From: Hahella sp018986435
GTDB lineage: Bacteria > Pseudomonadota > Gammaproteobacteria > Pseudomonadales > Oleiphilaceae
DNA: 64,000 nucleotides
Assembly: GCF_050749805.1 (NCBI RefSeq)
Contig: NZ_CP192738.1
Location: 3,782,001 to 3,846,000, forward strand
Direction: 5' to 3'
Program-made: the position numbers and the translations under genes
Part shown: in pieces, positions 49,618 to 58,145 of the stretch
Numbering within the stretch: the first letter of the stretch is position 1
How the letters are laid out: each line of letters begins with the position of its first letter
Notes under the pieces: generated by a model
The model's database searches: none
What the model saw: the letters and a program-made list of their open reading frames with translations, nothing else
Told to the model about the DNA's origin: nothing

Positions 49618-49935
49618 TTAAACTTCATTGCGGGCGTTTTCCGAGATAAAACACCCGATTTCAATCTCGTTGTTCAACTTGGCGTCGGCATAGCTTTGGG
49701 GCAATTCAAACTCGTCCACTGCATCCCAGTGGCCGTTTTCATATAACACGGCTGATTGCACTTCCTCGACCAGAATGCCGTCGTCGGCAAGATAGCGCGT
49801 CAGATTCTCGATTGCTTCTTCCCGGGTCTGCGCAGGAACGACGCTGCGACCATAGTAATAGGCGCTGCCATCCTGCGGCAGAGTGCTCTCCGGCGCGACT
49901 TTGCATTTCGTATCCACCACCCAGAACGATGTCAT
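49618..49935 (-). CDS. Hypothetical protein, 105 aa
   Basis: Unrecognised small acidic protein: MTSFWVVDTKCKVAPESTLP, AYYYGRSVVPAQTREEAIEN, LTRYLADDGILVEEVQSAVL, YENGHWDAVDEFELPQSYAD. The pattern 'FWVVDTKC ... A.T.EEAI..L..YL..D.I.VEEV' is a ferredoxin-like alpha/beta fold sometimes seen in tiny immunity-like proteins. GAGGTG lies directly before the ATG at 49935; the GTG two codons upstream is less likely. Convergent with the PEP-CTERM gene. Confidence 0.65.
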   Translation of the reverse strand: MTSFWVVDTKCKVAPESTLPQDGSAYYYGRSVVPAQTREEAIENLTRYLADDGILVEEVQSAVLYENGHWDAVDEFELPQSYADAKLNNEIEIGCFISENARNEV

Positions 49936-49960
49936 AAACACCTCGATTTAACGCGTTATT

Positions 49961-50023
49961 ATTAACATGGCAATGATATTGGCATGTTGATAAACAGGCC
50001 CATGAATGCGCCTGCGCGGCGGC
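49961..50023. repeat. 63-bp two-hairpin direct repeat, copy 1
   Basis: 58 of 63 bases match 50756-50818 in the same orientation. It contains an 11-bp imperfect stem around GAT (AACATGGCAAT/ATTGGCATGTT) and a second stem CAGGCCCAT/ATGCGCCTG with one mismatch. The two copies flank the GntR gene. REP-like in form. Confidence 0.85.
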
Positions 50024-50035
50024 GATATTGCGTGG

Positions 50036-50713
50036 TCAGTGGCTCGCGCCGCCCGCCTGTTCGATCAGTAAATCATGAATGGCCTGACCGGCTTCCAGAA
50101 TATGTTTTTTCAACAACGCCGACGCCGCTTTCTTGTTGCGCTTGCGACAGAATTCCAATAAATCCGCGTGCTCCCTTTCGGCCTTTTCTATGCCGGTAGT
50201 GAACAACAATTGCAGACGGATATAGCGGTCGGATTTGATGTTAAGGCTACGCACGACTTCCATCGCCTGAGGCAAGTTGGCGGGATGATAGAGGGCGGCA
50301 TGCAGTTCGTAATTCAGCTCGCTCCAGCTCTCCACCTGATCTCCACTCTCCACCGCTTCCTCAAAGGCTTTGAGTATTTTCTCCGCCGCGGCCAGATCCA
50401 GATCAGTCATGTTGTCGATGGCCTGCTCCAGCACATGACATTCAATCAACGCCCGCAGCTCAAACAGCTCGCGAATTTCCGAAGGACGCAACTCTGTCGC
50501 CGTGGCGCCCTTGTGGGGTTCAAAGCAAACCAGCCCCTGCGCTTCCAGTTGCAACAGCGCCTCCCGCACCGGGATGCGGCTGACGTTAAACTCTTTGGCG
50601 ATGGCGTCCTGTCGCAAAGGTTCCCCCGCCACAATTTCTCCAGAGAGAATTTTCTTACGCAGAATATCTGCGACCATCTGTGTACGGGTTTTATAAACGG
50701 CTGCGGTGCTCAT
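50036..50713 (-). CDS. GntR-family (FCD domain) transcriptional regulator of hydroxyproline use
   Basis: A 225-residue regulator: winged helix at the N-terminus (TQMVADILRKKILSGEIVAG, EPLRQDAIAKEFNVSRIPVR, EALLQLEAQGLVCFEPHKGA) and an all-helical FCD effector domain (SEIRELFELRALIECHVLEQ ... SDRYIRLQLLFTTGIEKAER-EHADLLEFC), which in this family binds metal and small carboxylates. Positioned beside the hydroxyproline epimerase gene and same strand. Two palindromes with a TGTATA/TATACA core upstream of the pathway genes fit the operators of this family. ATG at 50713 is preferred over a TTG three codons upstream. The gene is bracketed by 63-bp repeats. Confidence 0.9.
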   Translation of the reverse strand: MSTAAVYKTRTQMVADILRKKILSGEIVAGEPLRQDAIAKEFNVSRIPVREALLQLEAQGLVCFEPHKGATATELRPSEIRELFELRALIECHVLEQAIDNMTDLDLAAAEKILKAFEEAVESGDQVESWSELNYELHAALYHPANLPQAMEVVRSLNIKSDRYIRLQLLFTTGIEKAEREHADLLEFCRKRNKKAASALLKKHILEAGQAIHDLLIEQAGGASH

Positions 50714-50755
50714 AACGGACAATAAATGATCCCGGGTGTCAAAAAAGGAGGCGAT

Positions 50756-50818
50756 ATTAACATGGCAATGATATTGGCATGTTAATACTCAGGCGCATGG
50801 ATGCGCCTGCGCGGCGGC
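50756..50818. repeat. 63-bp two-hairpin direct repeat, copy 2
   Basis: Partner of 49961-50023 (58/63). Here the second stem is perfect, CAGGCGCAT/ATGCGCCTG around GG. It lies 42 bases upstream of the GntR start, directly next to copy 2 of the 68-bp element. Confidence 0.85.
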
Positions 50819-50834
50819 TAGCCGCGGGAGACAG

Positions 50835-50902
50835 GGCCTGACATGCGCAGGTCCTGTCGTTGCGGACAAATAGAAGGAAGCTATTTATCCGCCTGATTAA
50901 TA
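50835..50902. repeat. 68-bp two-hairpin element, copy 2 (inverted)
   Basis: Inverted partner of 45820-45887. In both places the element follows the 3' end of a gene in the same relative direction: here 76 bases downstream of the epimerase stop codon. This supports a terminator-like or REP-type mobile element. Confidence 0.85.
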
Positions 50903-50978
50903 GTATCATTTTAGGCGCTCGCCGCAGTAGTCAAGAAAATTTCCTTTGGGCGAGCGATGATTTGTGCGGGCGTGCTTA

Positions 50979-51986
50979 TTATTTCACTTCAAATCCATGG
51001 GCGTAGGGGTCTTCGCTATCCACCCAGATAGTGTTATGACCATAGACCCTGGCCCAACCTTGCACGCTGGGTCGTATCCCCTGATAGGAGCCCACTGTCG
51101 CCACATCTTCCACCCGGCCCTGGAACAGGCTGCCGATGATGCTTTCATGCACAAAGGTATCGCCGACTTTCAGCTTACCTTTGGCGAACCATTGCGCCAT
51201 TCGCGCGCTGGTGCCGGTGCCGCAGGGAGAGCGGTCGATAGCGCGGTCGCCATAGAACACAGCGTTGCGGGCGTCCACGCCGGGCTGCGTCGGCTTGCCG
51301 GTCCAGAGTACATGGGACACGCCGCGTACAGTAGGATCGTCAGGGTGCACGCATTCCACCACTTCATCGACAATACGACGAATCAACGGACTGAAGCGCA
51401 GAATCTGATCCACGCTGAAGTGCTCCAATCCGGGAAAGTTCTTTTGCGGATCGATGATGGCGTAGTAGTTGCCGCCATAGGCGACATCCACCACCAGTTC
51501 GCCAATGTCGGGAACCTGCACCGCCACCTCGCTGTGCGCAAGATAAGCCGGCACGTTATAGATTTTGACACTTTCGACTTTGGCGCCCTGCTGTTCGTAA
51601 TCAATGGCGATTTTGCCCGCCGGCACGTCTAGGATCAGTTTGCCGGGAACTCGGGGACGAATAATCGCGTTCTCGATGGCCGCCGTGACCGTTCCAATGG
51701 TTCCATGCCCGCACATGGGCAGACAGCCGCTGGTTTCGATGAACAGGATCGAGGCGTCGGCATCCTCGGAACAAGGGGGATAGACAATGGACCCAGACAT
51801 CATGGAATGCCCGCGAGGCTCAAACATCAGCGCCTGACGAATCCAGTCGTAGTGCTCCATGAAGTACTGCCGTTTCTGGCTCATGGTGTTTCCCGGCAAA
51901 GCCGGATAACCTCCCGCCACCAGTCGCACCGGATTGCCGCAGGTATGCGCGTCGATACAGAAAAACGTGCCTTCTCTCATATCCAT
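50979..51986 (-). CDS. 4-hydroxyproline 2-epimerase (proline racemase family)
   Basis: A 335-residue enzyme that converts trans-4-hydroxy-L-proline to cis-4-hydroxy-D-proline, the first step of bacterial hydroxyproline breakdown. The family uses two active-site residues: Cys92 in SGCLPMCGHGT and a second Cys near 236 in DRSPCGTGTSA. Having Cys at both places marks a racemase/epimerase; dehydratases of the family replace one or both by Ser or Thr. Other signatures: FFCIDAHTCGNPVRLVAGG at the start and VYGHNTIWVDSEDPYAHGF at the end. Divergent from the D-amino-acid dehydrogenase-type gene; the operator between them (52088-52111) can serve both. The corresponding step is named LhpA or HypE in other bacteria. 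Confidence 0.93.
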   Translation of the reverse strand: MDMREGTFFCIDAHTCGNPVRLVAGGYPALPGNTMSQKRQYFMEHYDWIRQALMFEPRGHSMMSGSIVYPPCSEDADASILFIETSGCLPMCGHGTIGTVTAAIENAIIRPRVPGKLILDVPAGKIAIDYEQQGAKVESVKIYNVPAYLAHSEVAVQVPDIGELVVDVAYGGNYYAIIDPQKNFPGLEHFSVDQILRFSPLIRRIVDEVVECVHPDDPTVRGVSHVLWTGKPTQPGVDARNAVFYGDRAIDRSPCGTGTSARMAQWFAKGKLKVGDTFVHESIIGSLFQGRVEDVATVGSYQGIRPSVQGWARVYGHNTIWVDSEDPYAHGFEVK

Positions 51987-52087
51987 ATCCCTTCTTGTCT
52001 TATTTTTGCAGTGATGCTTGGGCTGTCATTAGAACGAATTCAACCATCAGCAGCCATCATGACTGGCGATGGATTGTCCGCCCTTAG

Positions 52088-52111
52088 ATAAATGTATATT
52101 TTATACAATAT
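52088..52111. promoter_or_regulatory. GntR-type operator 1 (epimerase/dehydrogenase intergenic region)
   Basis: Dyad TGTATA-TTT-TATACA at 52093-52107 within a 24-base block that matches the site at 55612-55635 at all but one or two positions. It lies 32-47 bases before the rightward dehydrogenase-like gene. Binding by the local GntR protein is inference. Confidence 0.75.
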
Positions 52112-52139
52112 TCAATTTCACAAATGAAGAGGACTTTCA

Positions 52140-53387
52140 ATGCAAGAGCTGGACACGGACATCACGGTATTGGGAGGCGGTATAGTCGGCGTCTGTTGCG
52201 CCCTGTCGCTACAGCAGGCGGGTATGAAGGTCAGTCTCATTGACGGTCGTGGCGTCGGCGAAGGCTGCTCCCGGGGCAATGCGGGACACTTCGCCACAGA
52301 GCAGATACTGCCTTTGGCCACGCCGGGCCTCTTGTGGAAGATTCCCGGTATGCTGATGGACCCGCTGGGACCGGTGGCGATCCGCTGGTCCTATCTGCCT
52401 CATATCGCACCCTGGCTGGTTCGCTTCATGCTCAATACCCGCGAAGCCTCTTACAATCGCAGCGGTAAGGCGTTACAAGCCTTGAACGCCGCCTCCTTGC
52501 CCGCCTGGCGTCGCCTGCTGGCGGGCACAGGCGAGGAGAGCCAGATCCGGGTCAACGGCTCATTGCTGACCTTCGAACGCAACGCCAGCTTCCAAAGCTA
52601 TCAAACTACGCTGGACACGCTACGCACTCGCGGCGTCAAAACCCAGGTTCTGAATGGCGCTCAGGCGCGAGAACTGGAGCCCGGATTGGGGGCGACAGTC
52701 AAACATGGCGTATTTTTCCCGGAAACCGGCCATACCGCCAACCCCTATCACCTCACCCGCACGTTGGGGGCGCTCTTTCGAAGCCGGGGCGGAACCGTGC
52801 TGAACAAGATGGTGAATAGCGCCACGCCAACGACCGAGGGTGTGCAACTGCATTGTGATGGGGGTCAGATTCGGGTTCCCAAACTGGTGCTGGCGGCGGG
52901 CGCCTGGTCCAAACCGTTGGTGAAGCAACTGACCGGGAAGTCGATCCCTCTGGATACGGAGCGCGGCTATCACCTGATGCTGCGCAACGCGGGCGCTTCT
53001 CTGTCGATTCCCGTCACCTCCGCCGAACGGCGCTTCATCATGACGCCCATGAGCGAAGGATTGCGTCTTGCCGGCACCGTTGAGTTCGGCGGTTTAAAAC
53101 AGCCCGCCAACATGCGCAGGGCGACCATGCTCGCCACTCACGCCCGCGCATTACTACCCGGACTGGACGACGCCCAGGGCGAAACCTGGATGGGATTCCG
53201 CCCTTCTCTCCCCGATTCGCTTCCCGTCATTGATCGTGTCGGCGAACGCCGCCAGATCATTCTCGCTTTCGGACATCAACATTTGGGGCTCACTCAAGCC
53301 GCGCTGACCGGTGAGCTGGTGCGTCAGCTGGCGACGGATCAAACGCCAACCATCGATCTACAGTCTTTGCGTTTGAGTCGCTTTTAA
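52140..53387 (+). CDS. FAD-dependent D-amino acid dehydrogenase-type enzyme (likely D-hydroxyproline dehydrogenase)
   Basis: A 415-residue DadA-like flavoprotein. The dinucleotide-binding start is DITVLGGGIVGVCCALSLQQ (GxGxxG, residues 6-25), followed by VSLIDGRGVGEGCSRGNAGH with the family's SxGNAG motif, and the C-terminal FAD/substrate part GFRPSLPDSLPVIDRVGE, FGHQHLGLTQAALTGELVRQ. In the hydroxyproline pathway this step oxidises cis-4-hydroxy-D-proline to 1-pyrroline-4-hydroxy-2-carboxylate. The neighbouring epimerase and downstream lyase support that substrate over D-alanine. It is probably attached to the inner face of the membrane and donates electrons to quinone, as DadA does. Followed by a clear terminator. 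Confidence 0.9.
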   Translation: MQELDTDITVLGGGIVGVCCALSLQQAGMKVSLIDGRGVGEGCSRGNAGHFATEQILPLATPGLLWKIPGMLMDPLGPVAIRWSYLPHIAPWLVRFMLNTREASYNRSGKALQALNAASLPAWRRLLAGTGEESQIRVNGSLLTFERNASFQSYQTTLDTLRTRGVKTQVLNGAQARELEPGLGATVKHGVFFPETGHTANPYHLTRTLGALFRSRGGTVLNKMVNSATPTTEGVQLHCDGGQIRVPKLVLAAGAWSKPLVKQLTGKSIPLDTERGYHLMLRNAGASLSIPVTSAERRFIMTPMSEGLRLAGTVEFGGLKQPANMRRATMLATHARALLPGLDDAQGETWMGFRPSLPDSLPVIDRVGERRQIILAFGHQHLGLTQAALTGELVRQLATDQTPTIDLQSLRLSRF

Positions 53388-53396
53388 GTGTCGAAT

Positions 53397-53428
53397 AGTC
53401 AGGCGTCTACTCCACGCCTGACTTCTCT
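53397..53428 (+). terminator. Terminator of the dehydrogenase-type gene
   Basis: Ten-base perfect stem AGTCAGGCGT/ACGCCTGACT with a seven-base loop, followed by TCTCT. Starts ten bases after the stop codon. Confidence 0.75.
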
Positions 53429-53807
53429 GACAGGAGTTTCCTAATAAGTATTACTCGAAATACGCCCAAACCATAAATATACACTTGTGCTTAAAATGCT
53501 TGTCGCACGGCCATTTAACTTAATACCATTTAATTAATAAAGTTAACTTAACAGAAGTTGACACCCAATTAAAAATCGCTCTCATCCAGCGCAACATAAG
53601 CTCCCATATAAAAATAAACCATTAGGCTTAACCCATTAAATATAAGCCTCAAATATATAATTATAAAAACAAAGTTAAGTTATCTTTTCCCGTGAAAAAC
53701 CTCACAAAAGAAACTCTATTCCATATACTCTTCACCCCCATAAAAATATATTCAATTCGCCCCCTCGGTTTCTCAAATATACAAAGCAAGTCATTTCAGG
53801 ATAAAAG
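53429..53807. other. AT-rich promoter region of the pectate lyase gene
   Basis: About 380 bases without a gene. It is strongly AT-rich, with overlapping TTAACTTAA-like stretches at 53515-53560 and 53655-53690. A rightward promoter and catabolite-type control would be expected, but no convincing palindrome or hexamer pair could be fixed. The GntR-type site seen on both sides is absent here, so the lyase is probably not under the same regulator. Confidence 0.4.
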
Positions 53808-55379
53808 ATGAACATGAAAACACACAGGATAGGCTTTTGCGCAGTCAGCCTGTCATTACTCACCGCCACGTTATTGACCCCCTCTTTCGCTGAAGCGGCC
53901 AACTGTGAAGCAACGCCGGTCAGCGGCAAAATTTATAGCATTGTAAACAGAGAAACCGGATTGACGCTGGACATCGAAGGATACAGCAAGGCAGACGGCG
54001 CGGCGGTGATTCAGTGGCGCACAAAGGGCTCCGCCAACCAGAAATTCAGAGTCACGGATGTCGGCGGCGGCAACATAAAGATTGAAGCCACGCATTCCAA
54101 TCTGGCGCTGGACGTTCTTAACCTGGCTCAACATGACAACGCCGATCTCATCCAGTGGCCTTATTGGGGCGGCCTCAACCAGCAATGGTTTCTGGTGAAA
54201 TCAAGCACCGGCGGACACAGCATTCGGGCGCGCCATACCGAGAAGGCGCTCACCGCGCAAACGCCGGATATGGGCGCCCGCATCGTGCAGTCAACGGATA
54301 CAGGCAGCGGCTTGCAGCGCTGGTATTTCAACCCTATTGACGGCGAATGCAGCCAAGTTAATGGATTCGCCGGGCAGCCCGGGTCTGACGGTCTCGCCAC
54401 CACTAGCGGCGGGGCCGGCGGCGCGACGGTTATAGCCACCAACTGCCAGACGCTGACTTCCGCCTTGACGTCCGATGGCACAAAAACAGTCATCGTTCCT
54501 GACAACACAACGATTGACTGCCGTACGCCAGTACGTAAAGTCAGCGCCTGCGCCATGACCTGTCCCGCTTACCAGGACCAGAACAAAACCTTCTATAGAG
54601 TCCCGGTCGGCAGCCAGACATGTACGGAGCTCGGCGGCACATCCGATGACACCGTATCGGTCAACCGCGATGAAAGCCGGATACATATCAAATCCAATAA
54701 AACGCTGATGGGCCAAGGCGCAAACAGTCGCATCATTGGCGCTACATTAAATATCTACGGCGTAAAAAATATCATCGTCAAAAACTTAACGATCGAAGGC
54801 GTGAATCCACATCTGGTAGAAGCTGGCGACGGCATCACCATTGAGAACTCAAGTCATGTATGGGTGGACCATATTCGAGCCAAAATGATCAGTGACGGAC
54901 ATATTGATATTAAAAACAGCCGCAACTTGACGCTGAGCTGGAACCACTTCAATGGTTACAATCCCTATGTTTGCGGCAACCAACATCACTACACCATGCT
55001 GGTTCAGGATTCCCATGTCACGATAGATCACAACTTCTGGGATCGCGCATCCGGCCGCAATCCGAAGCTATATGGCTGGGATACTCGCGCGCACATTTAT
55101 AACAACTACTGGAATAACATCACCTATTTCTCCATCAGCACCTCCAATGGCGCGCAGGGTCTGATTCAGAATAACCATTTTGAAAACGCCCGTTCCCCAC
55201 ACTGGAATGAATCCGGCTACATGAAAGCATCCAATAACCTTTATACCGGCTCATCGGCGACCGACCCTAAACGGGACAGCGGCGACGCCGTTCTCTATGA
55301 CATCGACATGTATCCCTACAAACTGGACAACGCGTCTAATTTGCCGGGAATTCTGAAATCACAGACCGGTCCTCGCTAA
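53808..55379 (+). CDS. Secreted pectate lyase (PL1) with an N-terminal ricin-type lectin domain
   Basis: A 523-residue exported enzyme. Signal peptide (core VSLSLLTATLLTPSFAEA-A). Residues about 38-180: ricin B-type beta-trefoil with QxW-like repeats (IVNRETGLTLDIEGYSKADG, VIQWRTKGSANQKFRV, LIQWPYWGGLNQQWFLV, GSGLQRWYF). Residues about 205-500: PL1 parallel beta-helix, with SSHVWVDHIRAK, ISDGHIDIKNSRNLTLSWNH, HVTIDHNFWDRASGRNPKL (calcium and catalytic Arg region), then IYNNYWNNITYFSISTSNGA. It cleaves polygalacturonate by beta-elimination; the lectin module would bind galactose-containing side chains. Shine-Dalgarno AGGA precedes the ATG. It lies inside the hydroxyproline gene set without sharing its operator. 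Confidence 0.93.
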   Translation: MNMKTHRIGFCAVSLSLLTATLLTPSFAEAANCEATPVSGKIYSIVNRETGLTLDIEGYSKADGAAVIQWRTKGSANQKFRVTDVGGGNIKIEATHSNLALDVLNLAQHDNADLIQWPYWGGLNQQWFLVKSSTGGHSIRARHTEKALTAQTPDMGARIVQSTDTGSGLQRWYFNPIDGECSQVNGFAGQPGSDGLATTSGGAGGATVIATNCQTLTSALTSDGTKTVIVPDNTTIDCRTPVRKVSACAMTCPAYQDQNKTFYRVPVGSQTCTELGGTSDDTVSVNRDESRIHIKSNKTLMGQGANSRIIGATLNIYGVKNIIVKNLTIEGVNPHLVEAGDGITIENSSHVWVDHIRAKMISDGHIDIKNSRNLTLSWNHFNGYNPYVCGNQHHYTMLVQDSHVTIDHNFWDRASGRNPKLYGWDTRAHIYNNYWNNITYFSISTSNGAQGLIQNNHFENARSPHWNESGYMKASNNLYTGSSATDPKRDSGDAVLYDIDMYPYKLDNASNLPGILKSQTGPR

Positions 55380-55737
55380 ACCACGCAATACTTCGGTTTC
55401 GCCCGTTTTTATAGGGACATTTCCCCCATGGCAAGGACGCCAACTCCCAGTCTCAGCTCTCTGCTTGGCAACCTCCCACTATCTCTTCTTTCTATCTCCT
55501 CTTTGGTTCTCACTCTCATGATCCGTCGTGAGGTTGACGCTCTATAGCGCCTGTTTTGCGATTCGCCGTAATCAATTTTTTTTCTGCAATGACTAACCTC
55601 TCAAATTTTGAATAAATGTATATTGTATACAATATACCGCTTGCATAAGATGAAGAGCGACGCCCCACTCAGTCGCCTTGGCTCAACAAAGGGACTGGGT
55701 GGGAAAACAAAAATGACCGATCGCAAAGGAAATAAGG
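55380..55737. other. Intergenic region upstream of the hydroxyproline lyase gene
   Basis: 358 bases without a gene. The main element is the GntR-type operator at 55612-55635. A weak stem followed by TTTTTAT at 55395-55420 may end the pectate lyase transcript. The frames through 55440-55600 are short and without a start. Confidence 0.5.
55612..55635. promoter_or_regulatory. GntR-type operator 2 (upstream of the lyase/dehydrogenase pair)
   Basis: Contains TGTATA-TTG-TATACA at 55617-55631 and the perfect 12-base palindrome ATTGTATACAAT at 55622-55633. The surrounding 24 bases nearly equal those at 52088-52111. It lies about 105 bases before the lyase ATG. Confidence 0.78.
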
Positions 55738-56619
55738 ATGAACATAGATGGCGTACTGGTTCCTGTCGTCACCCCCTTCGATGACCGGAATCAGATTGAT
55801 TATCCGGCGCTGGGCCGATTGCTTGACCACCTCATAGACTCCGGCGTACGAGGGATCGTCGCCTGCGGCACCACAGGCGAATACTACACGCTCAGCACGG
55901 AGGAGCGCCGCGACCTGATGGCGTATATCGCCAGACAGGCAGGCGGCCGCGCGCTGTTGATCGCCGGCGTGAACGATACGCATACCGCTGGCTCCATCGC
56001 CAAAGCGAAGGAAGCCAGGGAGATGGGATATCAAGCCCTGATGCTGGCTCCTCCCATTTACTGCCTGCCTCAGCAACACGAAATCATTCAGCATTATCAA
56101 AGCGTCAGCGCGGCCGTGGGCATGCCGATCATCATGTACAACTTCCCCGCCCGTTCCGGCGTGGAGATCAGCATAGAAGCCGTTATGGAGCTTGCCAGTG
56201 ACCCGAACATCATCGGCATCAAAGAGAGTAGCGGCGATTTCAGCCGCGCCCTGACCCTGATCAACGCGGACCTGCCGAACTTTCAGGTGGTATGCGGCTC
56301 GGATGATCAGGCGGCGGATTATTTCTTCTGGGGCGTGCGCTCCTGGATCGGCGGCGCGGCCAACTATCTTCCCAAGGAACATGTGGCGTTGATCGAGGCG
56401 GCGCAAGCGGGCGACTATCAACGCTTGCGGGACGGCATGCGCAAAATCCTTCCCGCTCTGAAGAATCAGGAGAAAGCGGATTATAACCAGAAAGCCAAAG
56501 TCGGCTGCGCTTACATCGGTTATCCCGTCGGCGACACCCGTCCGCCACTGGCGTCGATCAGCGAAGAAGACAAAGTGGAATTTCTGGAAGCCTTGGCGGC
56601 GGCCATCGTAAATCAATAA
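55738..56619 (+). CDS. Dihydrodipicolinate synthase-family lyase, likely Pyr4H2C deaminase
   Basis: A 293-residue class I aldolase-fold enzyme. Signatures: GVLVPVVTPFDDRNQIDY at the start, IVACGTTGEYYTLSTEERRD (the TTGE loop), MPIIMYNFPARSGVEI with the catalytic Tyr, and PNIIGIKESSGDFSR with the Schiff-base Lys. In hydroxyproline degradation a member of this family deaminates 1-pyrroline-4-hydroxy-2-carboxylate to 2-oxoglutarate semialdehyde plus ammonia (LhpC/HypD). The following gene encodes the semialdehyde dehydrogenase with a 21-base gap, so the two form an operon. True DapA activity is less likely because of this setting. Confidence 0.9.
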   Translation: MNIDGVLVPVVTPFDDRNQIDYPALGRLLDHLIDSGVRGIVACGTTGEYYTLSTEERRDLMAYIARQAGGRALLIAGVNDTHTAGSIAKAKEAREMGYQALMLAPPIYCLPQQHEIIQHYQSVSAAVGMPIIMYNFPARSGVEISIEAVMELASDPNIIGIKESSGDFSRALTLINADLPNFQVVCGSDDQAADYFFWGVRSWIGGAANYLPKEHVALIEAAQAGDYQRLRDGMRKILPALKNQEKADYNQKAKVGCAYIGYPVGDTRPPLASISEEDKVEFLEALAAAIVNQ

Positions 56620-56640
56620 CAACAAGGACGAAAAACAATC

Positions 56641-58128
56641 ATGCCTATAAAAAAAGAAGATGTTTTTCAGTTGGCCAGAGACGCTCAACTCTACGCAGGC
56701 GCGCTGGTTCCCGGCCTCGACAATAGCCATGAACTTCACTTCGACACCCTGAACCCGTTCAATCAGCAGGTCATCGGTCGGGTGCAGCGCTGCAACGGCC
56801 GCCATGTGGATGCGGCGGTGAAAGCCGGTCGCGCGGCGTTCGAGTCTGGTGTCTGGTCAACGCTGCCGCCGGGGGAACGCAAACGCATCATGCTGCGTTG
56901 GTCGGCTCTGCTTCAGGAGCACCACGAAGAGCTGGCGGCGCTGGACTGTTTGGACGCAGGCAAACCCATCAGCGAGTGCCTGAATACGGACATACCCGAC
57001 ACCATTCACACCATCGCCTGGTACGCCGAAGCCGTCGATAAGCTGTTTGGAAAGATTTCCCCTACCGCCAGCGACAACCTGGGGCTGATCGTGAAGGAGC
57101 CCATTGGCGTAGTTGGCGCCGTACTGCCCTGGAACTTCCCCGCCCTGATGCTGGCCTGGAAGGCTGCGCCCGCTCTCGCCGCCGGCAATTCGCTGGTGAT
57201 CAAACCCGCGGAGCTGACCTCTTTAAGCGCCTACCGCATCGTGCAACTGGCCCACGAGGCGGGAATACCAAAAGACGTACTGACGCTGGTCACCGGCCTG
57301 GGGGAAGAAACCGGAAAACCTCTGGGACTGCACCCGGACGTGGACATGGTGTCCTTCACTGGCTCAACCGAGGTGGGCCGCCTGTTCCTGACTTACTCCG
57401 CGCAAAGCAATCTCAAGGAAATCGTACTGGAGTGCGGCGGCAAGAGTCCGCAGATTATCTTCGAGGACAACTACGCCCTGGAGGAAATCGCGGATAATAT
57501 TCTCTCCGCCGCCTTTTGGAATATGGGAGAAAACTGCAGCTGCGGCTCGCGTTTGATCGTTCACAAAAGCGTGAAAGAAGACCTGCTCAAAATACTACAA
57601 AAACGATTGGTCGACGGCTGGAAAGTCGGCGATCCACAAGACCCGGATACCGCCATCGGCCCCATGATCGAACCGGCTCACTTCGAAAAAGTCTGTGGTT
57701 ATATCAAGGCGGCCAAAGAGGAAGGCGCCAAGTTAATACGAGGCGGCGAAGCTCTGAAACTGGGAGCGGGCATAAGCGTTGAGCCCACGATTTTTGATGG
57801 CGTCACGGCGGAAATGACGTTGTTTCAGGAGGAAGTATTCGGGCCCGTTCTCGCCGTCTCAACCTTCGAAACCGAGGCCGAAGCCATTCATTTGGCGAAC
57901 GCCACCAGCTACGGTCTGGCCGCCTCTCTCTACACCTCCGACCTGCGCCGCGCGCAACGGGTCTCCCGCGCCATCAAGGCCGGCACGGTCTCTATCAACT
58001 GCTTCTCAGAGGGCGACATCGCCACGCCCTTCGGCGGCTACAAAACCTCCGGTTTCGGCGGCAGGGACAAAGGACTGGAAGCACTGGAGCAGTACGTGCA
58101 GACCAAGACAGTGTGGTATGGGGGATAA
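56641..58128 (+). CDS. Aldehyde dehydrogenase, likely 2-oxoglutarate semialdehyde dehydrogenase
   Basis: A 495-residue NAD(P)-dependent aldehyde dehydrogenase. Seen: VGAVLPWNFPALMLAWKAAP (cofactor strand), FTGSTEVGRLFL, the general-base Glu in IVLECGGKSPQIIF, and the catalytic Cys in WNMGENCSCGSRLIV; late NCFSEGDIATPFGGYKTSGF. Overall it resembles the PuuC/gamma-aminobutyraldehyde branch, where some 2-oxoglutarate semialdehyde dehydrogenases of hydroxyproline pathways fall. As second gene of the lyase operon it would complete the route to 2-oxoglutarate. The substrate is inferred from the neighbours. Followed by a perfect hairpin. Confidence 0.9.
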   Translation: MPIKKEDVFQLARDAQLYAGALVPGLDNSHELHFDTLNPFNQQVIGRVQRCNGRHVDAAVKAGRAAFESGVWSTLPPGERKRIMLRWSALLQEHHEELAALDCLDAGKPISECLNTDIPDTIHTIAWYAEAVDKLFGKISPTASDNLGLIVKEPIGVVGAVLPWNFPALMLAWKAAPALAAGNSLVIKPAELTSLSAYRIVQLAHEAGIPKDVLTLVTGLGEETGKPLGLHPDVDMVSFTGSTEVGRLFLTYSAQSNLKEIVLECGGKSPQIIFEDNYALEEIADNILSAAFWNMGENCSCGSRLIVHKSVKEDLLKILQKRLVDGWKVGDPQDPDTAIGPMIEPAHFEKVCGYIKAAKEEGAKLIRGGEALKLGAGISVEPTIFDGVTAEMTLFQEEVFGPVLAVSTFETEAEAIHLANATSYGLAASLYTSDLRRAQRVSRAIKAGTVSINCFSEGDIATPFGGYKTSGFGGRDKGLEALEQYVQTKTVWYGG

Positions 58129-58145
58129 AATCTAATTACGCCAAT

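Noticed and set aside
55669..56805. A 378-residue minus-strand frame opposite the dihydrodipicolinate-synthase-family gene
   Set aside because: The plus-strand gene has all catalytic motifs and an operon partner; the opposing frame has none and no start signal.
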